From Glaesserella sp041817755 (lineage in GTDB: Bacteria > Pseudomonadota > Gammaproteobacteria > Enterobacterales > Pasteurellaceae), in assembly GCF_041817755.1 (NCBI RefSeq), contig NZ_JBGYBX010000039.1, positions 1-64,000 on the forward strand: 64,000 nucleotides of DNA, given 5' to 3'. Below are positions 1-8,716 of this stretch, in pieces. The translations under genes and the position numbers were made by a program. The notes below the pieces were generated by a model. That model was given only the letters and a program-made list of their open reading frames with translations, ran no database searches and was not told the DNA's origin. The first letter of the stretch is position 1. Each line of letters starts with the position of its first letter.

Positions 1-106
1 ATGTAGACCCCTTTAAGGGGTAAGTCATAGAGTTATTGTGCGGTTGTCAGTTTTTCACATGCCTCTTGAGGGGCATGTGAAGTCCTAGGCCCTTATAGGG
101 TAGCCT
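1..106. other. Palindrome-rich non-coding segment at the window edge
   Basis: No credible reading frame. At least three inverted repeats stand in a row: ACCCC/GGGGT (7-21), a 10-bp perfect stem TTCACATGCC/GGCATGTGAA (54-81), and AGGC/GCCT enclosing CCC/GGG (about 87-106). Closely spaced imperfect palindromes of this kind occur at the ends of IS200/IS605-type elements and in structured RNAs. The window starts here, so neither can be shown. The identity is unknown; only the palindromes are seen directly. Confidence 0.4.
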
Positions 107-143
107 AAAAACCGCACGTTTTACGTGCGGATTGTTATTTTTG
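107..143. terminator. Bidirectional terminator downstream of cysZ
   Basis: The stem CCGCACGT/ACGTGCGG has a 3-nt loop. An A-run lies on its left and a T-rich run on its right, so it can act on either strand. On the minus strand it closes cysZ. Confidence 0.7.
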
Positions 144-168
144 TAAATTTTTCGGCAAATCCGACCGC

Positions 169-1020
169 TTACTTCCGCACAATATTACCGCTTCTTGTCT
201 CCGAACTCACCGCCGTTCCCCGTTTTGTCGTGAAATCCGCACCGGAAAATTCGCCTGTTTGATTGCCCAAGAAGAAGTCCCGATACTCTTTTACCCACAT
301 TGCCGTTGCACCGCAAACGGCTACCGGCATGACGACAAGGTTCACGAACGGAATCATCGTAAACACACTGACCAACGTTCCAAAAGTAAAATTCATCGTG
401 CGGTATTGCGCCAATGCATTGCGCATGCGTTGAAATTGAATCTTATGGTTGTCAAACGGGTAATCGCAGTACTGTATCGCAATCAACCATGCACCGAAAA
501 CAAACGCTAAAACAGGCACCACCGTTTGCCCTAATACCGGAACAAAACCTAATAAAAACAAGGCAATTAACCGTGGAATGCTATACCACATTTTCTGCCA
601 CTCCCGTTTTAACATCCTCGGCACATCTTTTAACATCGCGGCGAAACTCATTTCCGTCAGATTTTCACCGGTTAGCTGCTGTTCCACTTTTTCCGCCAAT
701 AACGCATTAAACGGTGCGGCAATAAAGTTCGCCAACGTCGTAAAAGCGAAATAAAAAATCACCAAAATCAGAAAGAAAACCAAAGGAATCAGCACAAAAC
801 TTAACCATTCCAACCATGATGGTAAAAATGCCTCCAACAGCGTACCGATATTCGCAAAAAACAGCCAGATAAGCCCAATCATCAATACGGTATTAATCAT
901 CACCGGGAAGACAATAAACGGCATCAGCTGACGCTGAAATATTAAACGCCAGCCGTAAATAAAATAGTGGAAACCTGCTCCGGCTTGTTTTTCCGGAGAT
1001 GAAAACGGAGAAGACATCAT
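169..1020 (-). CDS. cysZ: Sulfate transporter CysZ
   Basis: CysZ family inner-membrane protein that brings sulfate in for cysteine synthesis. The 283-residue protein has long hydrophobic segments near residues 25-60, 70-100, 145-180 and 210-240, and its length is close to E. coli CysZ. The start is an ATG-ATG pair preceded by AAGGTGA; the first ATG is used here, but the second is equally possible. It is transcribed divergently from zipA-ligA, a neighbourhood conserved in gammaproteobacteria, which supports the call. No cysK lies in view. The C-terminal tail of about 30 residues is polar and probably cytoplasmic. Confidence 0.9.
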   Translation of the reverse strand: MMSSPFSSPEKQAGAGFHYFIYGWRLIFQRQLMPFIVFPVMINTVLMIGLIWLFFANIGTLLEAFLPSWLEWLSFVLIPLVFFLILVIFYFAFTTLANFIAAPFNALLAEKVEQQLTGENLTEMSFAAMLKDVPRMLKREWQKMWYSIPRLIALFLLGFVPVLGQTVVPVLAFVFGAWLIAIQYCDYPFDNHKIQFQRMRNALAQYRTMNFTFGTLVSVFTMIPFVNLVVMPVAVCGATAMWVKEYRDFFLGNQTGEFSGADFTTKRGTAVSSETRSGNIVRK

Positions 1021-1132
1021 TCACCTTAACCTTAATGTTCAAAATTTAGAAAGAAATATGGTAAGCTATGCACTCATTTTTCGCAAAGCATGAAATTTTA
1101 ATTTTGACGATTATTCGAGCAAAGAGGACAAA

Positions 1133-2053
1133 ATGGAAACTTATATTCTTTTTTTTATTTTGGCAGGATTACTGATTGCCATTTTAGTCGGGTTCAGTAT
1201 ATGGTCGGCTCGTCGTGAAAAATCACGTATTTTTTCCAATACGTTTTCAACCCGTCCGCCTTCCACGCCGATTAATAATGATATGATCAAAACTGTGCCG
1301 CGGTCGTTGAATCCTCAAGGGCTTAATCCCCAATCGTCACTCAATCCGAAGCAAAACGCACCGGATTTCACCCAAACTCAGCAGCAAGAAGTACAAAACA
1401 GTGTAAAAAACATTAAGATCAGCTTACCCGGTCAGCAAATGGAAAACACTGTTACGGAACGCCCTGCGGCACCTCAACCTGAGACGCCGGCGACACCGTT
1501 GTTCGCACAACAATCACCACCGTCACCGGTTAACGAGCAACCTCGAACAGACATTTATGACGATCCGAGTCGTCACAAAGAGCCGAGTCAAGTTGAGCCG
1601 CACCAAGATGAAATCGCCGATACAGCACCGCAACACGAAGAAGCACCGTCTACCGATACGAATATCATCACACTTTATGTGGTTGCACCGGAAGGAGAGC
1701 AATTCCGCGGCGATGTCGTAATTCAGCAGTTGGAAACATTAGGCTTCCAGTACGGTGAATATCAAATTTTCCACCGCCATTTGGATAACGCCGCCAGCCC
1801 GGTCTTATTCAGCGTCGCCAATATGATGCAACCGGGAGTCTTTGATTTAACCCAAATCGACAAATTCAGCACCGTTGGTTTAGTCTTCTTTATGCACTTA
1901 CCGTCCGCCGGTAATGATTCCGTTAACTTACGTTTGATGATTCGTACTGTTGAAAGCTTTGCGCAAGCGGTCGGCGGTTTCGTGCTGGACGATCAACATC
2001 AAATTTTCGATGATGCCGCACGCCAACATTACTTATTGCGCGTTAAATCCTAA
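1133..2053 (+). CDS. zipA: Cell division protein ZipA
   Basis: Membrane anchor of the FtsZ ring. Residues 4-24 form a single N-terminal transmembrane helix, followed by a basic patch (SARREKSR). A long Pro/Gln/Glu-rich linker covers about residues 35-170, and a globular C-terminal FtsZ-binding domain about 175-306. This order is diagnostic of ZipA. AGAGGA lies 6 nt before the ATG. The gene stands upstream of ligA with a terminator-like uptake-signal palindrome between them. Proline is mostly CCG, unlike ligA downstream. Confidence 0.93.
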   Translation: METYILFFILAGLLIAILVGFSIWSARREKSRIFSNTFSTRPPSTPINNDMIKTVPRSLNPQGLNPQSSLNPKQNAPDFTQTQQQEVQNSVKNIKISLPGQQMENTVTERPAAPQPETPATPLFAQQSPPSPVNEQPRTDIYDDPSRHKEPSQVEPHQDEIADTAPQHEEAPSTDTNIITLYVVAPEGEQFRGDVVIQQLETLGFQYGEYQIFHRHLDNAASPVLFSVANMMQPGVFDLTQIDKFSTVGLVFFMHLPSAGNDSVNLRLMIRTVESFAQAVGGFVLDDQHQIFDDAARQHYLLRVKS

Positions 2054-2076
2054 TTTGCAAAATATGTATTAAATCT

Positions 2077-2100
2077 GACCGCTTGCAAGCGGTCTTTTTT
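2077..2100 (+). terminator. Terminator built from two fused uptake-signal cores
   Basis: GACCGCTTGCAAGCGGTC is an 18-bp perfect palindrome followed by six T. Each half carries 8 of the 9 bases of the uptake core ACAAGCGGT. It sits in the 63-bp gap between zipA and ligA, so some read-through must reach ligA unless ligA has its own promoter. Confidence 0.75.
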
Positions 2101-2116
2101 ATCGAGAAATTTACCT

Positions 2117-4135
2117 ATGCTAAACTCTATTGAAGCTCAACTTGAACATTTGCGTGAAAAACTGCGTGAATATGAATACCACTACCACGTTTTAGATAAT
2201 CCACTTGTACCTGATGCGGAATACGACCGCTTGATGAATGAATTAAAAAATCTGGAATGGCAATATCCTGAATTCATCACGTCCGATTCACCAACCCAAC
2301 GCGTTGGGGCAAAACCGTTAGAGGGCTTTGCTCAGATTACTCATGAAATGCCGATGCTCTCTTTGGACAATGCCTTTTCAGATGAAGAACTGGAAAGCTT
2401 TTTACGTCGCATAGAAGATCGTATTGCGATCAACAGTAATCAAATTGAATTTTGTTGTGAGCCGAAACTTGATGGCTTGGCGGTAAGTATGCTTTATGTT
2501 GATGGTGTGCTAACTCAAGCCGCAACCCGTGGCGACGGGACAACGGGGGAAGATATTACCGCCAATATCCGTACAATTCGCAACATTCCGTTAAAACTGA
2601 AAAGCAATAATCCACCGCATCGTTTAGAAGTGCGTGGTGAAGTTTTTATGCCACAGCAAGGCTTTGAGCAATTAAATGAAAAAGCACTGGCAAAAGGTGA
2701 AAAAACCTTTGCTAACCCTCGTAATGCGGCGGCAGGTTCACTGCGTCAGCTTGATCCGAAAATTACTAGCCAACGTCCGTTAATGTTGAATGCCTATAAT
2801 ATTGGGGTTTATGAGAGCGATGATGAACTCCCGACGACGCATTTTGACCGCTTGCAGTGGTTAAAAACCTTGGGGATTCCTGTCAATGCTGAAATTACAT
2901 TGGCAACAGGTTCTCAAGCCCTGAGTGCTTTCTACCAAAAAATTCAAGCAAAACGTAGCTCTCTGGGTTATGACATTGACGGCACGGTATTGAAAGTCAA
3001 TGATATTGCGTTGCAAGAACAGCTTGGCTTTATTTCAAAAGCACCTCGTTGGGCGATTGCTTACAAATTCCCTGCACAAGAAGAGATGACGATTCTGAAC
3101 GATGTCGAATTTCAGGTGGGCAGAACGGGGGCAATTACCCCTGTGGCAAAATTAGAACCTGTCTTTGTAGCTGGGGTAACAGTAAGCAATGCGACCTTAC
3201 ATAACGGTGATGAGATTGAGCGTTTAGGCATTGCGATTGGTGATACGGTGATTATTCGCCGAGCAGGTGATGTAATTCCACAAATTGTGGGCGTTGTGGC
3301 TGAACGTCGTCCTGACAATGCAAAAAAAATTGCTTTTCCAACCGCTTGCCCTGTTTGTAATTCAGCTGTGGTGCGTGTCGATGGCGAAGCGGTTGCTCGC
3401 TGTACAGGGGGATTATTCTGCGAAGCCCAACGTAAAGAGGCGTTAAAGCATTTCGTTTCACGCAAAGCAATGGATATTGACGGCGTGGGTGAAAAACTGA
3501 TTGAACAACTGATGGAACGAGAGCTGATCCATACCCCAGCAGATCTGTTTAAACTCGATCACACCACCTTAATGCGTTTAGATCGAATGGGAGAAAAATC
3601 CGCCAATAATGCACTACAAAGTATCGAAAAGGCGAAAAATACAACCCTTGCTCGTTTCTTATTTGCCTTGGGGATTCGAGATGTGGGCGAATCTACCGCA
3701 CAAAATCTCGCAAATCACTTTGGTACGCTTGATGCGATTCGCCAAGCGGATTTAGACACACTAAAACAGGTACAAGATGTTGGGGAAGTGGTGGCAAACC
3801 GCCTATTCCAATTCTGGCAAGAACCACATAATGTTGAAGTGGTGGAAGATTTGATTGCTCAAGGGGTGACGTGGCAAGATGTGGTACAACAAGAGATTGC
3901 CGATAACCCGTTAAAAGATAAAACGGTGGTACTGACAGGGACATTAACACAGCTCACCCGTGATCAAGCAAAAGCCTTATTACAACAACTCGGTTGTAAA
4001 GTGTCAGGCAGTGTATCAAGTAAAACGGACTATTTGATAGCAGGGGAAAAGGCAGGCTCGAAACTGGCAAAAGCCCAAGAGTTAGGCGTGAAAGTGTTGA
4101 GCGAACAAGACTTAGTGAATTTAGCAGGACTATAA
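2117..4135 (+). CDS. ligA: NAD-dependent DNA ligase LigA
   Basis: Essential NAD+-dependent ligase that seals nicks in replication and repair. The 672 residues match E. coli LigA (671). Visible in order: the Ia domain (YDRLMNEL), the adenylation motif KLDG with its nucleophilic Lys near residue 117, an OB fold with VGRTG, a four-cysteine zinc finger (CPVC...C...C near 410-435), helix-hairpin-helix repeats, and a C-terminal BRCT domain beginning near VVLTGTL. Proline codons lean to CCT/CCA while zipA prefers CCG, which fits past allelic replacement. One base separates its stop from the next ATG, so the two are probably co-translated. Confidence 0.97.
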   Translation: MLNSIEAQLEHLREKLREYEYHYHVLDNPLVPDAEYDRLMNELKNLEWQYPEFITSDSPTQRVGAKPLEGFAQITHEMPMLSLDNAFSDEELESFLRRIEDRIAINSNQIEFCCEPKLDGLAVSMLYVDGVLTQAATRGDGTTGEDITANIRTIRNIPLKLKSNNPPHRLEVRGEVFMPQQGFEQLNEKALAKGEKTFANPRNAAAGSLRQLDPKITSQRPLMLNAYNIGVYESDDELPTTHFDRLQWLKTLGIPVNAEITLATGSQALSAFYQKIQAKRSSLGYDIDGTVLKVNDIALQEQLGFISKAPRWAIAYKFPAQEEMTILNDVEFQVGRTGAITPVAKLEPVFVAGVTVSNATLHNGDEIERLGIAIGDTVIIRRAGDVIPQIVGVVAERRPDNAKKIAFPTACPVCNSAVVRVDGEAVARCTGGLFCEAQRKEALKHFVSRKAMDIDGVGEKLIEQLMERELIHTPADLFKLDHTTLMRLDRMGEKSANNALQSIEKAKNTTLARFLFALGIRDVGESTAQNLANHFGTLDAIRQADLDTLKQVQDVGEVVANRLFQFWQEPHNVEVVEDLIAQGVTWQDVVQQEIADNPLKDKTVVLTGTLTQLTRDQAKALLQQLGCKVSGSVSSKTDYLIAGEKAGSKLAKAQELGVKVLSEQDLVNLAGL

Positions 4136-4136
4136 G

Positions 4137-4643
4137 ATGGCAGATCCGCATATTCAATCGCCGATGGACGTTTGGGATTATGTGACGGTTATCCTATATC
4201 GTTCAGGTTTCGTGCTAGCAACGATAATGCTTGGGCTATTTCCGTTTTATACGGATATCGCCCAACTTGGTTTGTTGATTGCAGGCACAATGCTCGCTTC
4301 TTCATTGCATTTATACTTAAAGCAATTTCGCTATTTGTTTCAATCTGCCATGTGGATCGGCTTACTTTGTCACATCTTCGGTTTGACTGAATTAGCAATA
4401 GGTGCGGTCTTTTTCGTACTTGGCGGACTAAGCTATAAAGAATATTTCTGCTTTCGGGTCTTTGGCTTAAATTTCCAGCCGCTGTTATTGGCAGTACTAT
4501 GGTTCAGTTGGGTATTAGCATGGCATCTACCAACGCTCATCTTAAGCGGAATTTGCGGTGTATTACTGCTGTTTCTTTCTATTCAGAAATGGAAGATGCC
4601 ACTGCATTTTGATATTGGAGATAAAAGTAAATATCAGATATAA
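4137..4643 (+). CDS. Inner-membrane protein, probably DUF2301 family
   Basis: The 168 residues contain about five or six hydrophobic segments (around 17-40, 44-62, 70-85, 86-105, 112-130 and 134-150), so it is an integral membrane protein. It resembles the uncharacterised DUF2301 family; I make this assignment from overall layout only. It starts 1 nt after the ligA stop and probably depends on ligA translation. No catalytic motif is visible and the function is unknown. Confidence 0.7.
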   Translation: MADPHIQSPMDVWDYVTVILYRSGFVLATIMLGLFPFYTDIAQLGLLIAGTMLASSLHLYLKQFRYLFQSAMWIGLLCHIFGLTELAIGAVFFVLGGLSYKEYFCFRVFGLNFQPLLLAVLWFSWVLAWHLPTLILSGICGVLLLFLSIQKWKMPLHFDIGDKSKYQI

Positions 4644-4996
4644 AAGTGAGCATGGCTGCGTTTAAAGAATGGAAATGGCAATACAACAATCGTCTAATTT
4701 TATTTTTACCCACAAATAATAAATTGACACAAATCTTACTTTTTTGATCGACTTATTTTTCATGTCGAAAATTAAATAAGGTTTATCACATGCTAAATTA
4801 AATACATATTTAGCAACTTTAAAACATTACAAAAAATGACAAACTTAATATACATAAAAAACAACTTTAAATTTAATAACAATAATAACATTGACGTAAT
4901 TAAATTATTTTTTTAGGATAAAACGATTTCAAATTAACTCATTATTTGCAATCCATTTATATTATTTTTTTACTCTAATCTTTTTAAGGAGATGTC
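4644..4996. promoter_or_regulatory. AT-rich gap with promoter for the 157-aa periplasmic protein
   Basis: 353 bp with no gene. A sigma-70-like promoter is visible: TTGACG at 4891-4896, a 17-bp spacer, and TAGGAT at 4914-4919. It gives a leader of about 70 nt ending in AAGGAG before the ATG at 4997. The rest is strongly AT-rich and I see no clear terminator for the ligA operon. Confidence 0.5.
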
Positions 4997-5470
4997 ATGA
5001 AAAACACATTAAAAATCGCTCTTATTGCTACGCTTTCATTTTTTTCCGCAGCAACATTTGCTGCCTCACAACAAGCGGAAGAATTAAAAAAATTCACTAC
5101 GTGGGAAGAACAAAACAGTGAAGCAATTGATGCCGCTTTTGACGAAGCTAGCACTCCATTTGCTTCAATGCCGTCAGAAGATAAATTAAATGAATTGGTT
5201 AGCACCTATAACAGCAAAGTAGCGGATATTTTAAAAAGTTTGGATGCCCTTGAAATCAAAAGCCCTGAAGTTAGTGAATTAATATCCAAATATAAAGAAA
5301 GTGTAAATGCACAAGGCGAATCACTGGTTGCCGCAGCCGATGTCATTAAAAAACCATCTCCTGAAGCAAATGAAAAATTAACGGCAGCAACCTCTAAATT
5401 ACAAGAAACCGACAATGTATGGAATGCGTTACAAGATAAATTAGAAGAACAATTCCCTGCCGAAGAATAA
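4997..5470 (+). CDS. Small periplasmic helical protein of unknown function
   Basis: I do not recognise this gene. Residues 1-22 are a clear signal peptide (positive MKNTLK, hydrophobic core, cleavage after TFA or FAA). The mature part of about 135 residues is Lys/Glu/Ala/Ser-rich, acidic, without cysteine and predicted almost entirely alpha-helical, ending in EEQFPAEE. It is monocistronic: own promoter, strong AAGGAG site and its own terminator. The strong signals and simple composition suggest an abundant periplasmic protein, perhaps chaperone- or stress-related, but that is a guess. Confidence 0.8.
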   Translation: MKNTLKIALIATLSFFSAATFAASQQAEELKKFTTWEEQNSEAIDAAFDEASTPFASMPSEDKLNELVSTYNSKVADILKSLDALEIKSPEVSELISKYKESVNAQGESLVAAADVIKKPSPEANEKLTAATSKLQETDNVWNALQDKLEEQFPAEE

Positions 5471-5484
5471 TTTTCTCCATGACT

Positions 5485-5520
5485 AAAAGCCGTTTATATT
5501 ATGCAATATAAGCGGCTTTT
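5485..5520 (+). terminator. Rho-independent terminator
   Basis: A 16-bp stem (AAAAGCCGTTTATATT and its complement, one G-U type mismatch) has a 4-nt loop and ends in a T-run. It closes the small periplasmic gene. Confidence 0.9.
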
Positions 5521-5606
5521 TTCATCACAAACATGATCCGGTTAAAATTCACCGATCGTTTTTAGACGTATAATAAGTCCATCTTTTTTATATTGAGGAG
5601 AATAGT

Positions 5607-6269
5607 ATGTCGTCGATTTCCAAACAACAAGTTCTTGATGCCTTTACATTTCGTGCAGCAACACGCCGTTATGATACGACGCGCAAAGTCAGCCGTGAAG
5701 ATATGGAATATCTATTAGAACTTGCCCGCCTCTCACCAAGCTCCGTCGGCTCCGAACCGTGGAAATTCCTCGTCATTCAACAACCTGAAATCCGCCAAAA
5801 GCTCAAACCCGTGAGTTGGGGAATGGCAACACAAATTGATGATGCCAGTTATTTGGTGGTGATCCTCGCAAAGAAAAATGCCCGTTATGATTCGACATTT
5901 TTCCGTACCTCCCTTGAAAAACGCGGATTAACGGAGGAGCAAATGGATAAAACATTGGCGATGTATCAACAATTTCAGCGCGACGATATGGAGATTTTAG
6001 AAAATGAACGCGCCTTATTCGACTGGACAAGCAAGCAAACCTATATTGCATTGGCAAATATGATGACCGGCGCGGCACTCATCGGCATCGATAGTTGCCC
6101 GATTGAAGGCTTTAATTATGCACAAGTCAATCATATTTTAGCGGAAGAAGGGTTGTTTGATCCTCACGAGTGGGGCGTGTCGGTCATGGTGACTTTCGGC
6201 TATCGGGCAAAGGAGATTAAATCCAAATATCGCAAACCGATTGACGAAGTCGTTCAATGGGTAGAGTAA
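5607..6269 (+). CDS. NfsB-like NAD(P)H-dependent nitroreductase
   Basis: FMN-dependent nitroreductase/oxidoreductase of 220 residues. The N-terminal FxxRxATRRYD segment near 14-24 and the LSPSSVGSEPW segment near 43-53 are the FMN-phosphate and substrate regions of the family. PIEGF near 165 is the typical C-terminal motif before the last strand. E. coli NfsB is 217 residues. The physiological substrate is unknown: quinones, nitroaromatics or pterins are all possible. GAGGAGAA precedes the ATG. A TATAAT at 5569-5574 probably belongs to its promoter. Single-gene unit. Confidence 0.88.
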   Translation: MSSISKQQVLDAFTFRAATRRYDTTRKVSREDMEYLLELARLSPSSVGSEPWKFLVIQQPEIRQKLKPVSWGMATQIDDASYLVVILAKKNARYDSTFFRTSLEKRGLTEEQMDKTLAMYQQFQRDDMEILENERALFDWTSKQTYIALANMMTGAALIGIDSCPIEGFNYAQVNHILAEEGLFDPHEWGVSVMVTFGYRAKEIKSKYRKPIDEVVQWVE

Positions 6270-6275
6270 CCGAAT

Positions 6276-6333
6276 ACAAGCGGTCCGTTTCGACGATTTT
6301 TTTGCAAATTATCCGCTCGTTCCGACCGCTTGT
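6276..6333. repeat. 58-bp inverted double uptake signal, unit 1
   Basis: ACAAGCGGT at 6276-6284 faces ACCGCTTGT at 6325-6333. The GC of a central TTTGCAAA falls exactly at positions 29/30 of the 58. It lies 6 nt after the nitroreductase stop and upstream of the BCCT promoter, so it may also end transcription. Confidence 0.85.
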
Positions 6334-6377
6334 TTCCTCCGTATAACACGTTAACATATAACAAAAAAGAATTAATT

Positions 6378-6591
6378 TTGACCTAATAATAACTTTGTGC
6401 CATAATCAATCTACTTTTTAAGCAATTGCCGTTTATTTGTTCGGCAATTATCTATCTTCGGTGTGTCTGCACCGCCATTTTCGTTGAAATCATTGAATCG
6501 GATTCGGTTTCAACTTCATTGGGTTCACTGACATCCCGCGCAGTGAAATACCAACAAAAAATATAATCGTATACATAGGAGTAGTATTGTT
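6378..6591 (+). promoter_or_regulatory. Promoter and long structured leader of the BCCT transporter gene
   Basis: The -35 TTGACC (6378-6383), a 17-bp spacer and -10 CATAAT (6401-6406) make a strong sigma-70 promoter, with a start near 6413. This leaves a leader of about 180 nt. It holds a stem AATTGCCG/CGGCAATT (6424-6449) and further inverted repeats (TTGAAAT...GTTTCAA, about 6483-6512). AGGAG ends near 6582, before a TTG start. The gap from 6270 holds nothing else apart from the double uptake signal. Confidence 0.6.
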
Positions 6592-8619
6592 TTGTCTTTA
6601 ACAAAATTGATTCGACAACATTCATCATTTAACCCGTTCATCATTACCGTAACGTTGACATTTGTCGTGTTACTGATTCTTTTCAGCTTAATTCTGCCCT
6701 CACAAACCCAATCCTTTTTAGATTGGATGAAATCCGGTATTTTTGCCAATTTCAGCTGGTTTTATATCTTGGCATTTTCCGTATTCCTCGGTTTTCTGTT
6801 GCTCTTATCCGTCAGTAATTTAGGCAACATTAAATTAGGCACGAATGACGAGGAGCCCGAATTCTCGTTTCTCTCTTGGCTTGCCATGCTATTTGCCGCA
6901 GGGATGGGAGTCGGCTTAATGTTTTTTGGGGTTGCCGAACCCTTAACCCACTATTTTTCCTCGATTACGACCGGCAGTTTGGAACAAAAACAGCAGGAAG
7001 CGTTGCTACACACCTTCTTCCACTGGGGCATTCACGCGTGGTCCGTCTATGGTGTGATTGCACTCGCCTTAGCCTATTTCGCTTTTCGCTATAAATTACC
7101 CTTAGCATTACGCTCTTGTTTCTATCCAATCTTGAAAGAGCGAATTAACGGTAAACTCGGTGATGCCGTCGATATTATGGCGTTAATCGCAACCTTGTTC
7201 GGTATTATCACCACACTCGGCTTTGGCGCGACCCAATTAGGTGCGGGACTGGAACAACTCGGCTGGTTGTCCGAAAACAATTTGTCCGTTCAAGTCATCA
7301 TCATCGCTATTGTCATGGGCTTAGCCGTTACATCGGCAATTTCCGGCGTGGGTAAAGGAGTAAAATTACTCAGTGAAATCAATCTCAGTTTGGCATTCTT
7401 ATTGCTGCTTTTTGTGTTGATTGCCGGACCGACACTCTATATTTTGACGTCCTTCAACGATAATTTAGGCACCTATCTCAGCAATGTCGTCGGACTCAGT
7501 TTTAAAACCTACGCCTATGAAACGCAAAATACCGGCTGGTTTACCGGCTGGACGGTACTTTACTGGGCGTGGTGGTGTTCTTGGGCGCCGTTTGTCGGTT
7601 TATTTATCGCCCGTATTTCACGGGGTAGAACCATCCGTGAATTTATTTTCGGTGTCTTAGCGATTCCCAGCCTGTTTTGTATTTTATGGTTTACCGTATT
7701 CGGCAACAGCGCCATTTGGATAGATACTCATCTTGCCGGCGGTGCATTACACGAATTGGTTTCTTCACCGGAAAAACTGCTGTTTAAATTTTTAACTTAC
7801 CTGCCGCTACCAACCATCACCAGTATTGCCACACTCTGCGTGATTGCGCTCTTTTTTATTACGTCCGCCGATTCCGGTATTTATGTGCTGAATAACATTG
7901 CCTCTCGGGATAAAAGTTTATCGTCGCCGCGTTGGCAAGCCGTCATGTGGGGCGTGTTAATGTCCGTTGTTGCCGTCATCTTGTTGGCTTCGGGCGGATT
8001 GGCAACCTTACAAACCATGACGCTTATCGTGGCATTACCGTTTGCCGTGCTGATGTTAATCATGTGTTTCGGTTTATGGAAAGGGCTTGCCGTTGATAAA
8101 AAATATTTTTCCGCCAAAGTCACACCGACCAGTATTTTTTGGTCGGGCGAAAATTGGCGGGATCGTTTGGAGCAAATGTTAAGTCAAACGCAAGCAAAAG
8201 ACCTGCTGAAATTTCTAAAGAAAACCGCTTTACCGGCAATGCGGGAGTTGCAGCAAGAGCTTGTCGACGGTTACAATTTGAACGTTGACGTAATGTCAAA
8301 ACTAACGGATAGCGTACCGGCGGTGGAAATCGTGATTAAAAAAGAATCGATGCGGGATTTTATGTACGGGATCAAATCCGTCAGTCGTGACGTTCCCGAG
8401 CAATTAATTCAAGATGAGCACTTACCGCATATTCAACATGCCAGCACCTATGAACCGCACACATACTTCTTTGACGGACGAAAAGGCTATGATGTGCAAT
8501 ATATGTCAAAAGATGAATTGATTGCCGATATCCTCAAACAATATGAACGCTATTTAAGTTTATTGGATGATGTCGCGCAAGAATTTATGGTGCATGAACA
8601 AACCGAGCTCGCCGAATAA
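6592..8619 (+). CDS. BCCT-family osmolyte transporter, BetT-like
   Basis: Betaine/choline/carnitine transporter with about 12 membrane segments. The family signature is plain: a Trp-rich box (WAWWCSWAPF) in the eighth helix region and ISRGRTIREF after it. Its 675 residues and long cytoplasmic C-terminal domain (about residues 510-675, including YDVQYMSKDEL and ILKQYERYL) match E. coli BetT (677), in which the tail controls osmotic activation. The third-helix motif is GMGVG (104-108), where BetT has GIGID; Gly here is typical of Na+-coupled betaine carriers. The start is TTG with AGGAG upstream; no ATG fits. No betA/betB is present. Confidence 0.88.
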   Translation: MSLTKLIRQHSSFNPFIITVTLTFVVLLILFSLILPSQTQSFLDWMKSGIFANFSWFYILAFSVFLGFLLLLSVSNLGNIKLGTNDEEPEFSFLSWLAMLFAAGMGVGLMFFGVAEPLTHYFSSITTGSLEQKQQEALLHTFFHWGIHAWSVYGVIALALAYFAFRYKLPLALRSCFYPILKERINGKLGDAVDIMALIATLFGIITTLGFGATQLGAGLEQLGWLSENNLSVQVIIIAIVMGLAVTSAISGVGKGVKLLSEINLSLAFLLLLFVLIAGPTLYILTSFNDNLGTYLSNVVGLSFKTYAYETQNTGWFTGWTVLYWAWWCSWAPFVGLFIARISRGRTIREFIFGVLAIPSLFCILWFTVFGNSAIWIDTHLAGGALHELVSSPEKLLFKFLTYLPLPTITSIATLCVIALFFITSADSGIYVLNNIASRDKSLSSPRWQAVMWGVLMSVVAVILLASGGLATLQTMTLIVALPFAVLMLIMCFGLWKGLAVDKKYFSAKVTPTSIFWSGENWRDRLEQMLSQTQAKDLLKFLKKTALPAMRELQQELVDGYNLNVDVMSKLTDSVPAVEIVIKKESMRDFMYGIKSVSRDVPEQLIQDEHLPHIQHASTYEPHTYFFDGRKGYDVQYMSKDELIADILKQYERYLSLLDDVAQEFMVHEQTELAE

Positions 8620-8623
8620 AGCA

Positions 8624-8648
8624 TAGGGATACACGACGTGTATCCCTA
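8624..8648. terminator. Hairpin after the BCCT gene
   Basis: TAGGGATACACG pairs with CGTGTATCCCTA, a 12-bp stem. Only a short T-run follows on the plus strand (TATTTTTG). It lies in the convergent gap. Confidence 0.6.
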
Positions 8649-8690
8649 CGTATTTTTGCAAATTATTGGCGCAAACTGACCGCTTGTCAT

Positions 8691-8708
8691 AAAAAACCGC
8701 GGTTTTTT
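8691..8708. terminator. Terminator between convergent genes
   Basis: AAAAAACCGCGGTTTTTT is a perfect palindrome with A- and T-runs on its sides, able to act in both directions. It lies 9 nt after the end of the sugar dehydrogenase gene. Confidence 0.65.
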
Positions 8709-8716
8709 ATACGAAA

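Noticed and set aside
3112..3465. 117-codon minus-strand frame inside ligA
   Set aside because: Antisense to the conserved OB-fold and zinc-finger region of LigA; no signals of its own.
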